Assembly (NCBI GenBank): GCA_023846275.1
Contig: CM043868.1
Location: 18,261,755 to 18,325,754, forward strand
Source: Vanilla planifolia
Taxonomy: Eukaryota; Streptophyta; Magnoliopsida; Asparagales; Orchidaceae
Length of the DNA stretch: 64,000 nucleotides
Direction: 5' to 3'
Shown here: piece by piece, positions 11,397 through 23,923 of the stretch
How positions within the stretch are numbered: position 1 is the first letter of the stretch
How the letters are laid out: every line of letters begins with the position of its first letter
Made by a program: the position numbers and the translations under genes
The notes under the pieces: model-generated
The model's input: the letters and a program-made list of their open reading frames with translations, nothing else
What the model was told of the DNA's origin: nothing
Databases searched by the model: none

Positions 11397-11800
11397 ATTC
11401 GATCAACTAGTTTTCTGGGCCCATTTTGAATTGTGGGTTCATGCAATCCATGAATACACTAGGGTTCGTCAGGGCCATGCTGACATACTGAACTGACTCA
11501 TTAGTAAAATAGTTTAGTGACTCATAAGCACACTTAAATCCACTAAACTCATGCTAACAAGCCAATTTGATCCCTTAATAGAACAGTTCGTGCAACTCAA
11601 TTGGATTCATTGATGTCATTCTGACGCATCAGTCGACTAGTTATACGTTGACCCATATTTGACCTGTGAATGAAAACAAACTCACTGATGCTACATCGAC
11701 CCACCAATTCCACTAATTAGTAGAACAATTCATTAAATCCACAAATAAAAAAAGATCATTATCGCCACATCAACCCGTCTATGCAACCCATGATACACTA
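11397..11800. repeat. Diverged minisatellite, unit about 73 bp
   Basis: About five poorly conserved units start near 11397, 11479, 11555, 11622, 11701 and 11775 (spacings 67-82). Each carries versions of CTGACATACTGACTCATTAG, a short AACARTTC block, AAATCCACAAA and CATTGATGYCA. The GC content is higher than in the surroundings. The period is judged by eye and needs a dot plot. Confidence 0.4.
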
Positions 11801-14800
11801 ACATATATCTGACCTATAATAATCTGCAAATATAGTTAACGATAACCCAAAACACATTTGAGAGCTTTTTGGCAATATCTTTGATATTAGATTTTTTAAT
11901 CAAAATTATAACTTTTTAAAAGCTATTTGATAATAACTTTGATTGTAACTATTGGAGAAAAAATGGTCACTTTTCAAAAAGTTGATTTGTAAAAATTTTT
12001 TACCATATATTTAATACTTTTTTTAATTTTTCTTTTTCTTTTAGGCTTTTTATAAAAATTGAGGCCTACACATTATAAAGGATGATTTTGTTATTAATGA
12101 AGTTTTACTTTCCCTTGCATCTTCTTAAGATTTTAGGATTGATCGTAGCAAGAACTCTGACGAGCTAATTTGTCGAGGCTTTGGTACAAGAAGGAGAGGT
12201 GCGAGGCCCATGTGATGAGATGTCTCTAATTTATCTACAGAAGCTATGACCACACCTTCTTGTAGCTACTAGTATAACAATTTACTTTACTTTGCCATTT
12301 AGTTTTACCCAAATTTGTGCTACCTTAACCTTCTTTAGACTTTGTTCACAAATCTCACTTACTATCATCTTTCTTACTCTTAATGATTCAGTTTTCTTAC
12401 GTGTTCAGATTGCCTTTATATGAAACTACTTCATTACTTTTATTTTTTTAGGCTTAATAAAACCTGGAAGTACTTTTAATTTGTGTATGTATTACCTTTA
12501 TTTCGTTCTTTTCTTTATTAAGATTGATTTATTTAAAACCTTTTTAAGTACCTCATCTCTGTACCATTGAAAAGATTGTGAACCTAGCATATGGCGTGAC
12601 TCATGTGTTACTTATTATCCCCTCTTGACTAAGATTACTTTGGACGTGTATCTCTTGTATATTATTTTTTCAGGTTTCTCGTGTTTATCTTTTGTATTTT
12701 TTTTCTTTCTAACATAAATAAGTTAATCTCTAAGATACTTATTACAATTTGTAATACCTGTCTGACATCAAATTTGTTATTAAAGCTCGATTGTGGTAGT
12801 GCTTATCACCATTTCTTGGAGTTCCTATTTGACTAGGTTTGAAAAGCATGAACTATTGGAACAACTCATTTATTTAAATTACCAATATCATCGCCATTCC
12901 CATTTTTGTAAATTTATCCTCAATTAATTGGTTGTATCTTAAGCCAAAATTTATAAAAGTGCAAATATAACCTAAGCAAAATTTTTAAAATTAAAATTAT
13001 ATTTAAATCTTTAAAAATTTATAATAAGTTCTCTAAGTCTACAAAAGTTAGAAACTCAATATTATTGAGCTTATCTTGGAGAGTTTTTTATAATATGTTC
13101 CAATAATATGTTTTGACCAAATTTGATCTTATGACAAACTCTCTAATATTATTTCATTAATTAAATATTTTTATATATAAATAATATATTTTAAGAAATT
13201 GACATGATCAAATTAAACTATGCCTGATCATAATCTTTTTGGTTTTATTCTAAGATTTTTTCTATCTTTAATAGGCTAAAATTGAAAGATATTACAATAT
13301 TCCTTATACATATTTCATCCTAAAATTTTAAAATAATATATTATGAAAATCAATGTTATTTCAATCTTCTCTTCTTGAAGATGTAGGTCATCAGTCATGA
13401 TTGATGCAACAAAGATATGATATAATATAGGATCTTAAGGTTTTGGGATAGTGATTATATGAAAAAAATGAAAACTCTAATAAAAAAGATAAAAAGATAA
13501 AAAAAAAGTACACCACTAATTGGGCTTATGCTTTTTTTTAGTTCAAAAAGGCAATTATAAGGAGTTTCTTTATCAGGATTTTTATGAAATTAAAGAGTCT
13601 AAACCCAAGAAAGTTTGGTGGGGTTGGATGTAATCCCAGTGGTTAAAGGCTAAACCAACTAAAAATTGATGTATTTTCCTTCTCTCTTTTAGTTTCCTTA
13701 TAATTACCCTTTGTTGTACTTTTATTTTTAACCTATACTAAGCATTATTTTCTCTTAATCACCTAATTCATCCCCCTCTTAAGTGTGCTAAGAACAAACT
13801 TCATCGATATTTGTGTGTTCGGCTTTCAATAAAAATAAGGGCTATTATGTTGCAGTATAAGCATTTAGGTTATAAAGTAGTAGACATGTTTTAGAAATTT
13901 GAGCTTGATTTTGAAATACTTTTTCAAACTCAAATCTTCTCTTTCTTAATCATTATAATAAAATTCCTAATTTAACTTTATCTATGAAAAGTAAATTCTT
14001 CCCCTCCTTTTCTCTTTTGCATAATAGCTCAATCAAGGAATTTGCTTGATTTCTTTAGAGGTCTCACACAAACCAAAGTTCTGAAACCCCTACACATGGT
14101 AGCTATAAGTCCCTAGTAGGTTCCAAGTACTTCAATTCCTTTACTCTTCTTCTTTAAGGAATAGTCATGACCTTCCCTATTTCTCATCCCAATATTTTCA
14201 TAACTCTTAGAATCACTAATGATTACTTTAGGTTCCAATTTATCAACACCACTTCGTATTCACTAGCTAAGGTTTAGGAAAAATAATTAAAAAAATAATT
14301 TTAAATTTTAGTAACTTTAATATTTCTTGTATTTTTTTATTCAAATAATCTTTAAAATTTTATTAACCACTTAATATGAAACTACTTAAGGAGATCTACT
14401 TATCATCTAATTTTCATAATTTTTTATATTGTTTAGTATTTTAATAATTTTTTAGAATCCTTATATTAATTATTTTATTATTTATTTTACAAATTTTTCC
14501 CCTGATTTTGTGATTTTGACCCTTCATATTAATTTCAATTACTTTATAGAATTATTTAAATGTTGTATGCTAACTGTACAAAATGATGTTATTATCGTAC
14601 TTATACAATCAACATATAGTCACCAATAGATAATGGATCAAACTATCAATCCATGCTTATCATGGGCTGATAGGCATGCATAGATATGTGATGTCCCTGT
14701 TATATTGGTATCACTCTTGTTTAAATGAGAGCTGGTTTAGGTTTAGCATGATGATACTTGGCAATATCTACCATTAGTCTTGTACAATATTGCTCTAAAT

Positions 14801-16424
14801 TTGATCACTTAAGAACATGCACTTATCATAAATGATGATATAGTCAAGCATCCATGAAGTTAGAAAGCTTCGAAAAAAAAGCTATACATTTATTATATCT
14901 ATACAATGTAACTATAACTCAAGATGACTATATAAATCTTAACATTAGACTCATTATACATATACAAAATGGTTATGATACTGGGACAAATAATCTAAAA
15001 CCAAAGAACATTATATGTGCGTTAATATTGAACTTCAAAGTACAATTATGATGCATTTCTCTTACTTATATGAAATATATAAACCAATGAACATTAGACT
15101 TAAGTCTTTAACATAAACTTGATCATACAATATAATGTGTTTTATCGTACTTGTACGATAACCTTTTAAATATATCTAATAACTTATTCAAATAGGCATG
15201 TCACCATTACAATCAGTTCTTTCTTTATGTCACTTTTATATGATTTATTAGTCGTTTATATATAATTATAATTAGTAAAGTATAATACTAATTAATCTTA
15301 TTGTAAATTTGATTTTAACCATTGGATACTTCCTAAAACATTTTATCCAAATGAAGAGTCTAAAAAGAATGAAAATGCACTTGAGAAAGGGCTCACGGAA
15401 ATTATTATATCATTATAAGTGAGTAGCCCAGCTTGAGAGTAATGCTTTAACTGTAACATCAATGTTCAAACTATGCATTTGAGAACAAAGAGGTATCTCA
15501 TCCTATTGTTTTAATGTAATCTCATCATTTTTTTTGCATGCATCTTGGCAACATTCTTTTACATTCATACTTTAGACATGTCGCCTATGTTATTAGTGAT
15601 TGGTTATAGGTTTGTTGAAAGTTTTGCTTGAAAAAATGTTGAAAGTGTTTTATTACCCCTTTACTTTTTATTTGACGCAATAGCATTTTTGTTTTTTGTG
15701 GCTCCTCTAAGCACTGTATAGGTCCCTTTATGGATCTCTTATTTAAGATTTGCATTTACTAGTTAACGACAAAAGGGAATGAATTTCTTAGTATAAGCCT
15801 AGTCATTTGACTAGGTAAGTGTAGGCCTTGGTTATGATTGAATTCTTTAAAAATAGTTATGTTCTTTTTTTTTGTTTATTTTTATATTATACAACAAGTT
15901 TGTAGAACAAATTAAGATTTTTTTCTTAAAGATTTCTATAATAGTTAACTATAGCTACAAGAATCTAAATCAATTACATAACATGAGTACTATATTTTTT
16001 AAAAACATAATTCAAACCACTTTTGTAGAGATCACTCTTTCTAACATTATAGCTTAGATACCTTTCGTTTTCGCCAAATTAATAATACTACATTTATAAT
16101 AATTCATATTTTTAATTTGATACTTATCTTCCTCCTTTAAGTGTCATATCACTTTTCAATAATGTACAATTTTTTTTTATAGAAGATTTAATAAATTTTT
16201 AAAAATTAAATAATTAATAAAATTATTTTAATATTTTTAAGATGATACCAACATGGCACATGCTAACAGAACAACAACGTATTTATAATTGACATCAGAG
16301 ATTTAGACAGAATATTATTGATATAGTGTTTTATTCATTCTTTAGATTGGTCACTAAAGGCTCTTATTCTTGTAGTGTTTCTTCTTATATAAAACATCTT
16401 CATCTCTTCCCACGAAAGTTTCTA
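11801..16424. other. AT-rich intergenic DNA, no gene seen
   Basis: Both strands are closed by frequent stops, and the few short open frames are low-complexity. A block near 13610-13830 (polypyrimidine stretches, CATCCCCCTCTTAAGTGTG) resembles the edge of a plant LTR, but I could not find a partner. 14570-15200 contains the same ATCGTACTTATAC-type words as the 8.3-9.3 kb domain. Confidence 0.35.
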
Positions 16425-18860
16425 ATAACTTAAATCACCAACTTTTAATTTTCCTCATCTAGAAAGCTATACTTGTAAACACCAAAAATGATATTGAAGC
16501 ATTTCATGGCCACACCATTAACATGTTTGCTTCCCATTCAATAAACTTTCAACAATAGAAATTTTGCTCCTTTTAACATTTTATTGCTATTTTTGTTCAT
16601 TTGTTTGTTCTATGTTGCTATGTTATCAACAATGATCTATTGTTGTATTATAGACTTGGGAATTATTAAATATTTTTTTACTCTTTCACCTAAAATATAC
16701 CAATATTAAATTTTTTATCTTTTTTAACCTTGTTATCACTCTCTCAAGTACATGCTCATAATATTTATCAAAAAACATTAGACATAATACATTTTTCTCA
16801 CTTTCATATACAATAATTTTTTCTTTTGATCCCTCTTCCCTCACTCATAAGGCAAGTTCTTGGACCCACCACTCTCAATAATGAAACTTTTGTGTGCGCA
16901 ATGCAAAGAGTGAGAAAGACACCACATGACCAGTTGTTATCAATATATAAATAAGAACATAAAATTACTTGTCCTAAGTCCCGACACTAAAAATGGAGAA
17001 TCTTTAAATGCTCCTTATTTTAAAGAATAACATGGTGCTAAAAAGTCTAAGGGCTAAGCAAAATTCTTGTTCTCCTTCTCATGCTACTTGTATTTAAATA
17101 GTTGCTACCTTATCCTTCTTAACAAATCATCCCCTCTTCTTCTTCTTGGGCACTAATTCTCTTCTCTCCTTCTCCTTAGTATGTTGGGTGATTCTTTAGG
17201 TCTTGCTGACACCGTAAGGAATGACTTTGGTCCCTTCGACCATTATGTTAATATAAGAGTTACATTCAACAATAGGGTAGTTGTTAATGGCTGTGACTTG
17301 AGGCCATCTGCAATCTCTAATCATCCCAAAGTTGAAGTTGGAGGAGATGATTTGCGTGTTCTATACACCCTAGTAACTTTGGCTAAACTTTTTTCTTGCA
17401 AATCTTTTTTCTATTTCTTTTTCCTTATAAATGGATTCAAAACTTGTAGGTAATGGTTGATCTGGATGCCCCAAGTCCAAGCAACCCAACGTTGAGAGAG
17501 TACCTTCACTGGTAATATGTAAAAGCACAATTTTAGATTCCTATTTGAGAAGGATGCATGAACTTAATCTCTTTCTTTTCAGGTTAGTTACTGATATTCC
17601 GTCGACAACAAATACAAACTTTGGTAAGAAAGCACAAACCCAACATATAGAATCTTCTTTTTTATTTACACAATTTGCTTTAGATATCATCTACAAATTT
17701 TGCAACATAATATTAATGGAAGTATCCATAACATATTGATGGAAATATATGCAAAAGAGACGTGTAGAGATTTGGTTAATGGCCAAATTGATGGAAATAT
17801 CCTTGTCATATGCCACCCCACTACATGAAGAGTTATTTGTCTTCTTACATCTTCTTGATGGCTATGTGAGCATCAGATGCTCCACTAAGTTTGCATAAGA
17901 CCTTTTGGCCTAATAAGGGCAAAAGCAAAAGACAATATCGTTTACCATTGTCTCATTTAAGCATATTAGATATGTATATGTATAAATCATGAACTAAGTA
18001 GGAAAGCTTATCACATACAAGTGCTAATTTTTCATACTAATCTCATTATATTGTACATAAGCAGAAGTATAAACTAAAATGTTCCCATTGCTTGATTTAG
18101 TTTAAGACAGTCTTGAATCAAGTATTCAAGCACTCGTGTGGTAACTGTTATGCTTGTTCAATATGGCACACACAGGGCGCGAACTGGTGTGCTACGAGAG
18201 CCCACGGCCAGTGGCTGGCATCCACCGCATTGTCTTCGCACTTTTCCGGCAGATGAGGAGGGGCACGGCATCTGGGCCCGAGAGACGGGAGAACTTCAAC
18301 ACCCGAAGTTTTGCGGAACTCCACAACCTCGGCTTGCCTGTGGGAGCCGCGTACTTCAACTGCCAACGGGAGGCCGGCACCGGAGGCCGAAGGTTCTTCG
18401 CGTGAAAGCAGTAGTTTTACTTAATGCTTTGCCGCACCTTCGTATACCTATAATAACTATAATAACGGCTACCGTGTTTCGTTGTCTGGTACTGTACTGA
18501 AACTGTACTATGTACTCAATGTAGTACTTTTATTTATGGTCGTGCAATTTTTGTCCTCTTTCGTCATGCTTGACTTTTCATTTTATATCGACGATACCAA
18601 TTGAAAAATATGTGGCTGAGAATTTATAATCAAATTTTAAAAAAGTTTTATAAGAAAAAAAATTGATAAAAATAGAATTTTTTCGGAAATTTCAATTAAA
18701 ACGTGATAGTAAAAGTTTATGCATATGTTTTTAGGGAAAAATAAATTAAGAGTTGCAATATATTGAGGCCTAAGGAACTAGGGATTTATTTTAAGAAAAA
18801 TAAGTTATTTGAATGCTGACTCAAAAATGCTTGTATCAAACCAAAAGAAAGAGAGGTTCT
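16425..18860 (+). repeat. Arm B of inverted duplication carrying the intact FT-like gene
   Basis: Matches the reverse complement of 4569-6720 from the upstream region (TCACCAACTTTTAATTTTC at about 16430) through the gene and 3' flank to GAGAGGTTCT at 18860. Beyond that point the arms diverge. Copia element 2 is inserted 81 bases further on. Confidence 0.85.
17181..18405 (+). CDS. FT-like: FT-like phosphatidylethanolamine-binding protein, four exons
   Basis: FT/TFL1-family PEBP, the florigen family, which acts as a mobile signal with 14-3-3 and bZIP (FD) partners at shoot tips. Exons 17181-17372, 17450-17511, 17583-17623 and 18176-18405 (192, 62, 41 and 230 bp) give 174 codons. The internal sizes 62 and 41 equal those of Arabidopsis FT, and all introns are GT-AG. 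Visible motifs are DLDAP at residues 68-72, GIHR and a GGRR-type C-terminus. Tyr82 (FT Tyr85, in REYLHW) marks FT rather than TFL1 type. Residues equivalent to FT Arg62, Pro94, Phe101 and Arg130, which contact 14-3-3, are kept. The external loop is unusual: FT Tyr134, Gly137, Trp138 and Gln140 are Ser131, Glu134, Arg135 and Glu137. The last exon is much richer in GC than the rest. Expression is unknown; a recently silenced copy cannot be excluded. Confidence 0.88.
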
Positions 18861-18941
18861 TAAAAAAATATTATTAAAAATATTTATTATATGTGATTAA
18901 ATTTTTTTAAAACTATTTTATAGAAAATAAAATGAAAAAAT

Positions 18942-19280
18942 TGTTAGCAAACTTTAAACATTTGTTAGCATATTTTATGTGTTTATTAGCATATTTTAAG
19001 TGTTTAAATATTTAAATAAGTTTAAATTTTAAGTTGATAGTTATCATATAGATTAGGAACAAATTTTCGAATTAGAACCAAATATTTGAGAGATTATTTA
19101 CCTATAAAATAGTGTAATTGTTGCTATGTTGTTATGCATGAATAAAATTAAATTCTATCGTTTTTATCTTCCTTCACCTTAGGGTTTGTGTCGTCATTTT
19201 CCAATTTCTCCCAAATACTCTCGAATGCAAGTTTGCTATTCATAATTCGAGATCTATTTTATTTCAATTTATTTTCATCA
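18942..19280 (+). repeat. 5' LTR of copia element 2 (339 bp)
   Basis: Begins TGTTAGCAAAC and ends TTTTCATCA. U3 carries three GTTAGCA-type units, and a TATAAAAT box lies at 19103-19110. The degraded primer-binding site TGATATAAGAGC follows at 19284-19295 (two or three changes from TGGTATCAGAGC). Confidence 0.9.
19103..19110 (+). promoter_or_regulatory. TATA box of copia element 2 LTR
   Basis: TATAAAAT sits at the same place as TATAAATA of element 1 and is followed by the shared GTAATTG block. It is kept in the 3' LTR of the same element as well. Confidence 0.55.
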
Positions 19281-20907
19281 AAGTGATATAAGAGCTTGAA
19301 GAAGAAGAAGATCGAATGCTGCAACGTCGAAAGGAGAAGAGGAAAAAATTCTGTTTGAAAGTGCGGTTTGCAAAAAGCACAATGTGTAGAAACGAGAAGC
19401 GACATAGTGTTCCGTAGTGCATTTGCAGAAAGCAAAAACACTATTTGAAAGTGTGTTTTTATTTAAAATGTCCAAAATTATGCGACAAACTATTCTCAGA
19501 TTGACTAATGATAATTATGATAATTGATGCATTCAATTTAAAGCCCTTCTTGGCTTGCAAGACCTTTGGGAGATTATTATTGATTGTTTTAAAGAATCAA
19601 TTGCAACTGAAGCGGAGAGGAACTTGTTGAAAAAAATCAAAAAAAAGATAAATAAGACATTGTTCTTGATATATCAAGGGCTTGGTGAAGCCACTTTTGA
19701 GAAAGTGCAGAAACGACTACAAGCAAGGAAGTTTGGAATAAACTCAACACAATCTTCAAAGGTGTTGAACGTGTGAAACGTGTATGTCTTCAAATCCTTA
19801 GAGGTGATTTTGAGCAGCAAAAAATAAATGAAAATGAGATTATCTCTGATTATGTCTCATAATTAATTGTTATTGTAAATTTGATGAAGAGAAATAAAGA
19901 ACAAATTGACGATGTATGTACGATTGAAAAGAAACTTTGTTCTTTAAGTTTTATGTTTGAGTATGTGATAACAACAATTGAAGAATCTAAACATATAGGT
20001 AGATTATTTATTGAAGAGTTAATGGATTTCTTATAAGTGCATGAGCAAAGGCTAAAGAAAAAGACTGAAGTTAGACTATTGATCAAGCATTAGAATCAAA
20101 ATTGAATTTGAAAGAAGACAATACATTGAAGAAAAAAATTCAAATTCAAGGGGAAGTGGACGAGGCTTATATAAGAGATGTGGAAGAGTCATTTTCAAAC
20201 AAATCCCAACAGAAAATTAATCAATCTTACACTCAACAAGGGCATGAAAGAAATAGTGCTTCTCAAGATTGAGGACTGGGAAGAAATGTTGAATATTATA
20301 GTTGTCATGAGTTTTGTCATTATACTTATGATTGATAGCATAAGAATAATCAATCAAACTATATTAAAACATCACAAGAACAGCCAATGTCATTATTGAC
20401 AGAAAAAGAGAGATGAAAAAAAGATGTATGGTTTCTTGACTCAGGATCCAGCAACCATATGTGTAGAAAAAAAGTATCTATTTAATACAATTGAAAATGT
20501 TCAAGCAAGTGTAAGTCTTGGAGACTCATCAAAGTTAAAAGTTGAAGACAAAGGTAACATAAAACTTTACAAAGAGAATGAGTTTCCAATTATTATTTCA
20601 TATACATATTTTATTTGTGATATGAAAAGTAATATTTTAAGCCTTAAGTAATTGATTGAGAAAGGATATATTATACATATGAAGAATAGTTATCTTCTTT
20701 TGCAAGATTCAAAAGGAAAGAATATTACTAAAGTGAAGATGTCGACAAATCGTATGTTTCCTCTTCAATTAAAGTAAAATGATGAAGCTTGTTATCTTGG
20801 GCATCTTTTAAATGATTCTTTAAAATGACATCTAAGGTATGGTCACCTTAACTTTGAAGATTTGAAATTATTGGCAAATGAAGGAATAGTAAAAGGCCTT
20901 TCTTTAC

Positions 20908-21255
20908 TGGATGATCCAAATCATATATGTGAAGCTTATATACTTGGAAACAAACATTATATATCATTTCAAAAGAATAACACTTGAAGAGCTAAAAGAC
21001 CATTGCAACTTAATCATATAGATATTTGTGGTCCATTATTGCAATTATTTATTGGAGATAATAAGTATTTTATTATTTTCATGGATGATCCAAATCATAT
21101 ATGTGAAGCTTATATACTTGAAAACAAACATTATATATCATTTCAAAAGAATAACACTTGAAGAGCTAAAAGACCATTGCAACTTAATCATATAGATATT
21201 TGTGGTCCATTATTACAATTATTTATTGGAGATAATAAGTATTTTATTACTTTCA
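20908..21255 (+). repeat. 174-bp tandem duplication inside the integrase of element 2
   Basis: 20908-21081 and 21082-21255 are near-identical neighbours with only a few differences. They cover the CX2C end of the integrase zinc region and the start of the catalytic core. The copy boundary lies at a shared GATGAT word, which suggests slippage or unequal exchange at microhomology. Elements 1 and 3 have one copy of this region. Confidence 0.88.
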
Positions 21256-23570
21256 TAGATGATTTTAGTTAAAAAATATGAACATATTTTATTAAGAAAA
21301 AATCTACTACTATCTCTATATTTAAAGAGCTTAAATACAAGGTTAAAAAAGAGAGTGGCTATTCATTCAAAGTCTTAGATCTAATAGATATGGTAAGTAT
21401 AAATCAAATGAATTTATTCAATTATGTAAGTAAGATGGTATACGATATCAACTTACCACAAGTTATCCTCTACAACAAAATGAAGTTGTTGAACGAAGAA
21501 ATCAATCTATCCTTGATATGGCAAGAACAATGATGGGAAAGAAAAATATGCCAAAAGAAGTTTGGGCAAAAGTAGTTGCATGTTCAACTTATTTGTTAAA
21601 TTATTGTCATACTAAGGTTGTGTGTTATATGACTCTATAAGAAGCTTTGAGTGGATATTTCTCATTTTTGTATAATTTGTTGTATTATATATGCACATGT
21701 ACCTAATACATTACGAAAGAAATTAGATGATAAAGGTGAAAAATACATATTTATTTGGTATAGTGAGGAGTCAAAAAACTACAAGCTCTATAATTCTTTA
21801 ACCAAAAAGATGATTATTAACTAAGATATTGTATTATTAGAAAAAGATAATTGTAAGTAAAAGGAAGAGAATGATAATAAAACAATCACATTTGGATAAG
21901 AAGAAATTCAAAATCAATAAACACGTGATTTGAATTTTTCAACATGTTTTCTCTCAAGAACTATTATTATACAAAAGACAACATATCTTATTGACTCAAA
22001 TAGGAAGAAGAAAAGTTTACAAGAGATATATGACTAAACTTTTAAGTATTCTAACTTATTCTATTCTTTTGATAAAACAGTGTAGGATATAAATTGACAA
22101 TAGGCTATGAATAAAGAAATAACATTTATAAAAAAAAATAATACATGGGAGTTGGTTGATCTCCCTCTTTAAAAAACTCATAAGAGTAAAATGAGTCCAC
22201 AAGATAAAGCATAAAACAGATGGAACATTAGATTAATACAAGGTAAGACTTATAACAAAAGATTTTATAAAAATATGGTATAGACTACAACACGATATTT
22301 GCTCCAATTGTTCTTTTTGATCCAATTAAGTTGATTTTAGCACTTACAATACATCATGGATGGAAGGTATTCCAACTTAATGTTAAAAATATATTTTTTT
22401 AATATAGTTCTAAAAGAAGAAGTATATGTTAATCAACCAAAAGTTACACAATAGTGAAAAGTTTATCATTTGAAGAAAGATTTATATAGATTGAAATAAG
22501 CAACAAGAGCACAGAATACCAAGATTGATAGATATCTTCAACAATAAAGATTCTAAAAATATCCATTGTAACATGCACTTTATATTAAGATAGTTAATGA
22601 TGATATTCTTATAGTTTGTCTTTATATAAATGATGTGATTTATATAAGAAATTCTTTTAAATTATTTAAAAAATTTAAAAGAACTATACAACATGAATTT
22701 AACATGACAAATAATAGTGAAATGTCATACTTCCTTAGCTTGGAAGTGAAGCAAATGATAAATAGAATCCAGATATCTTAGACAAGTATGCTACAAAACT
22801 GTTAAAGAAGTTTAGAATGGAAGATTACAAATCAGTGGCAACACTCCTTGACGTGATAATAAAAATAAGTAGAGAAGGAGAAGGAAAAGACATTAACTCT
22901 ACTTTATTCAAAAGTCTTGTTGGTAGTCTCTGTTACCTCACTATCATAAGACCTGATATTTTATATTCTATTGGACTCATTAGTCGATATATGAAAAACT
23001 CGAAGAAAATACATTGGATTGTTGTAAAAAAGAATACTAAGGTAAATCAAAAGAACACTTGATAATGGTTTATATTTTACTAACCAAATTGGTTAAGATT
23101 TATGTGGCTACTTTGACAGTGGCTGGGGAGGTGCAATAGATGAAATGAAGAGTACAACTAGTTATTATTTCTTCTTAAGTTTATCAATATTTATGTGGAG
23201 ATCAATTAAATAAGATGTCATTGCTCTTTCATCTTGTGAAGTAGACTATATTACAACTTCATCAACAGTTCGTGAAGTAATTTCGTTGTGAAATTTACTA
23301 CAGGAGTTACAACATAAACAAGAAGAGAAAACAACTATCTTTATTGATAATACGTCAGTCATTAAATTAGTAAAAAAGCAAGTTCAACATGAAAGAAGTA
23401 AGCATATCAAGATAAGGTATCATTTTTTTCATGATCATGTCAACAAGGAGACTAAAAACCTAGTATATTATAATACTGAAGAACAAGTGTCTGATATTTT
23501 TACTAAATTACTTAAAGTGAAAAAGTTTGAAGAATTATAAAATCAATTAGGCTTGAAGATATTTCAAGTT

Positions 23571-23583
23571 TGAAGGAGAGTAA
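23571..23583 (+). other. Polypurine tract of copia element 2
   Basis: TGAAGGAGAGTAA immediately before the 3' LTR, aligned with the tracts of elements 1 and 3. Confidence 0.75.
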
Positions 23584-23918
23584 TATTAGTAAACTTTTAA
23601 GTATTTGTTAGCATATTTTATGTGTTTGTTAGCATATTTAAGTGTTTAAATTTTTAAATAAATTTAAATTTTATGTTGGTAGTTATCGTATAGAATAGGA
23701 ACAAATTTTTAAATTAGAAACAAATATTTGAGAGATTATTTTCCTATAAAATGTAATTATTATTATGTTGTTACGTATGAATAAAATTAAATTCTATCGT
23801 TTTTGTCTTTTCGCACCTTAGGGTTTCTAGCATCATTTTCCAATTTCTCTCAAATATTCTTGAATGCAACTTTGTAGTTTGTAATTCGAGATCTATTTTA
23901 TTTCAATTTACTTTCATA
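23584..23918 (+). repeat. 3' LTR of copia element 2
   Basis: Begins TATTAGTAAAC, a mutated TGTTAGCAAAC, and ends near TTTCATA. It keeps three U3 repeat units and the TATAAAAT region. Divergence from the 5' LTR is clear across its length. Confidence 0.88.
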
Positions 23919-23923
23919 AAAAT

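Larger units (their letters stand above)
18942..23918 (+). mobile_element. Ty1-copia LTR retrotransposon, element 2 (older copy)
   Basis: Same family as element 1, on the plus strand, about 5 kb. Gag remnants are at 19470-20420, protease at about 20430-20780, integrase at 20830-21640, reverse transcriptase at about 22130-23040 and RNase H at 23090-23540. The LTRs differ at roughly one position in eight. AAAAT at 18937-18941 and 23919-23923 is a plausible target-site duplication. Every domain has stops and frameshifts. The RT catalytic YVDD reads YIND near 22626-22640, and the gag zinc knuckle has lost its first Cys. The protease site is still readable (FLDSGSSNHM). It cannot be active. Confidence 0.92.

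Noticed and set aside
18148..18380. Minus-strand frames over FT exon 4
   Set aside because: Shadows: the plus strand has the FT/TFL1 family motifs and matching splice sites.
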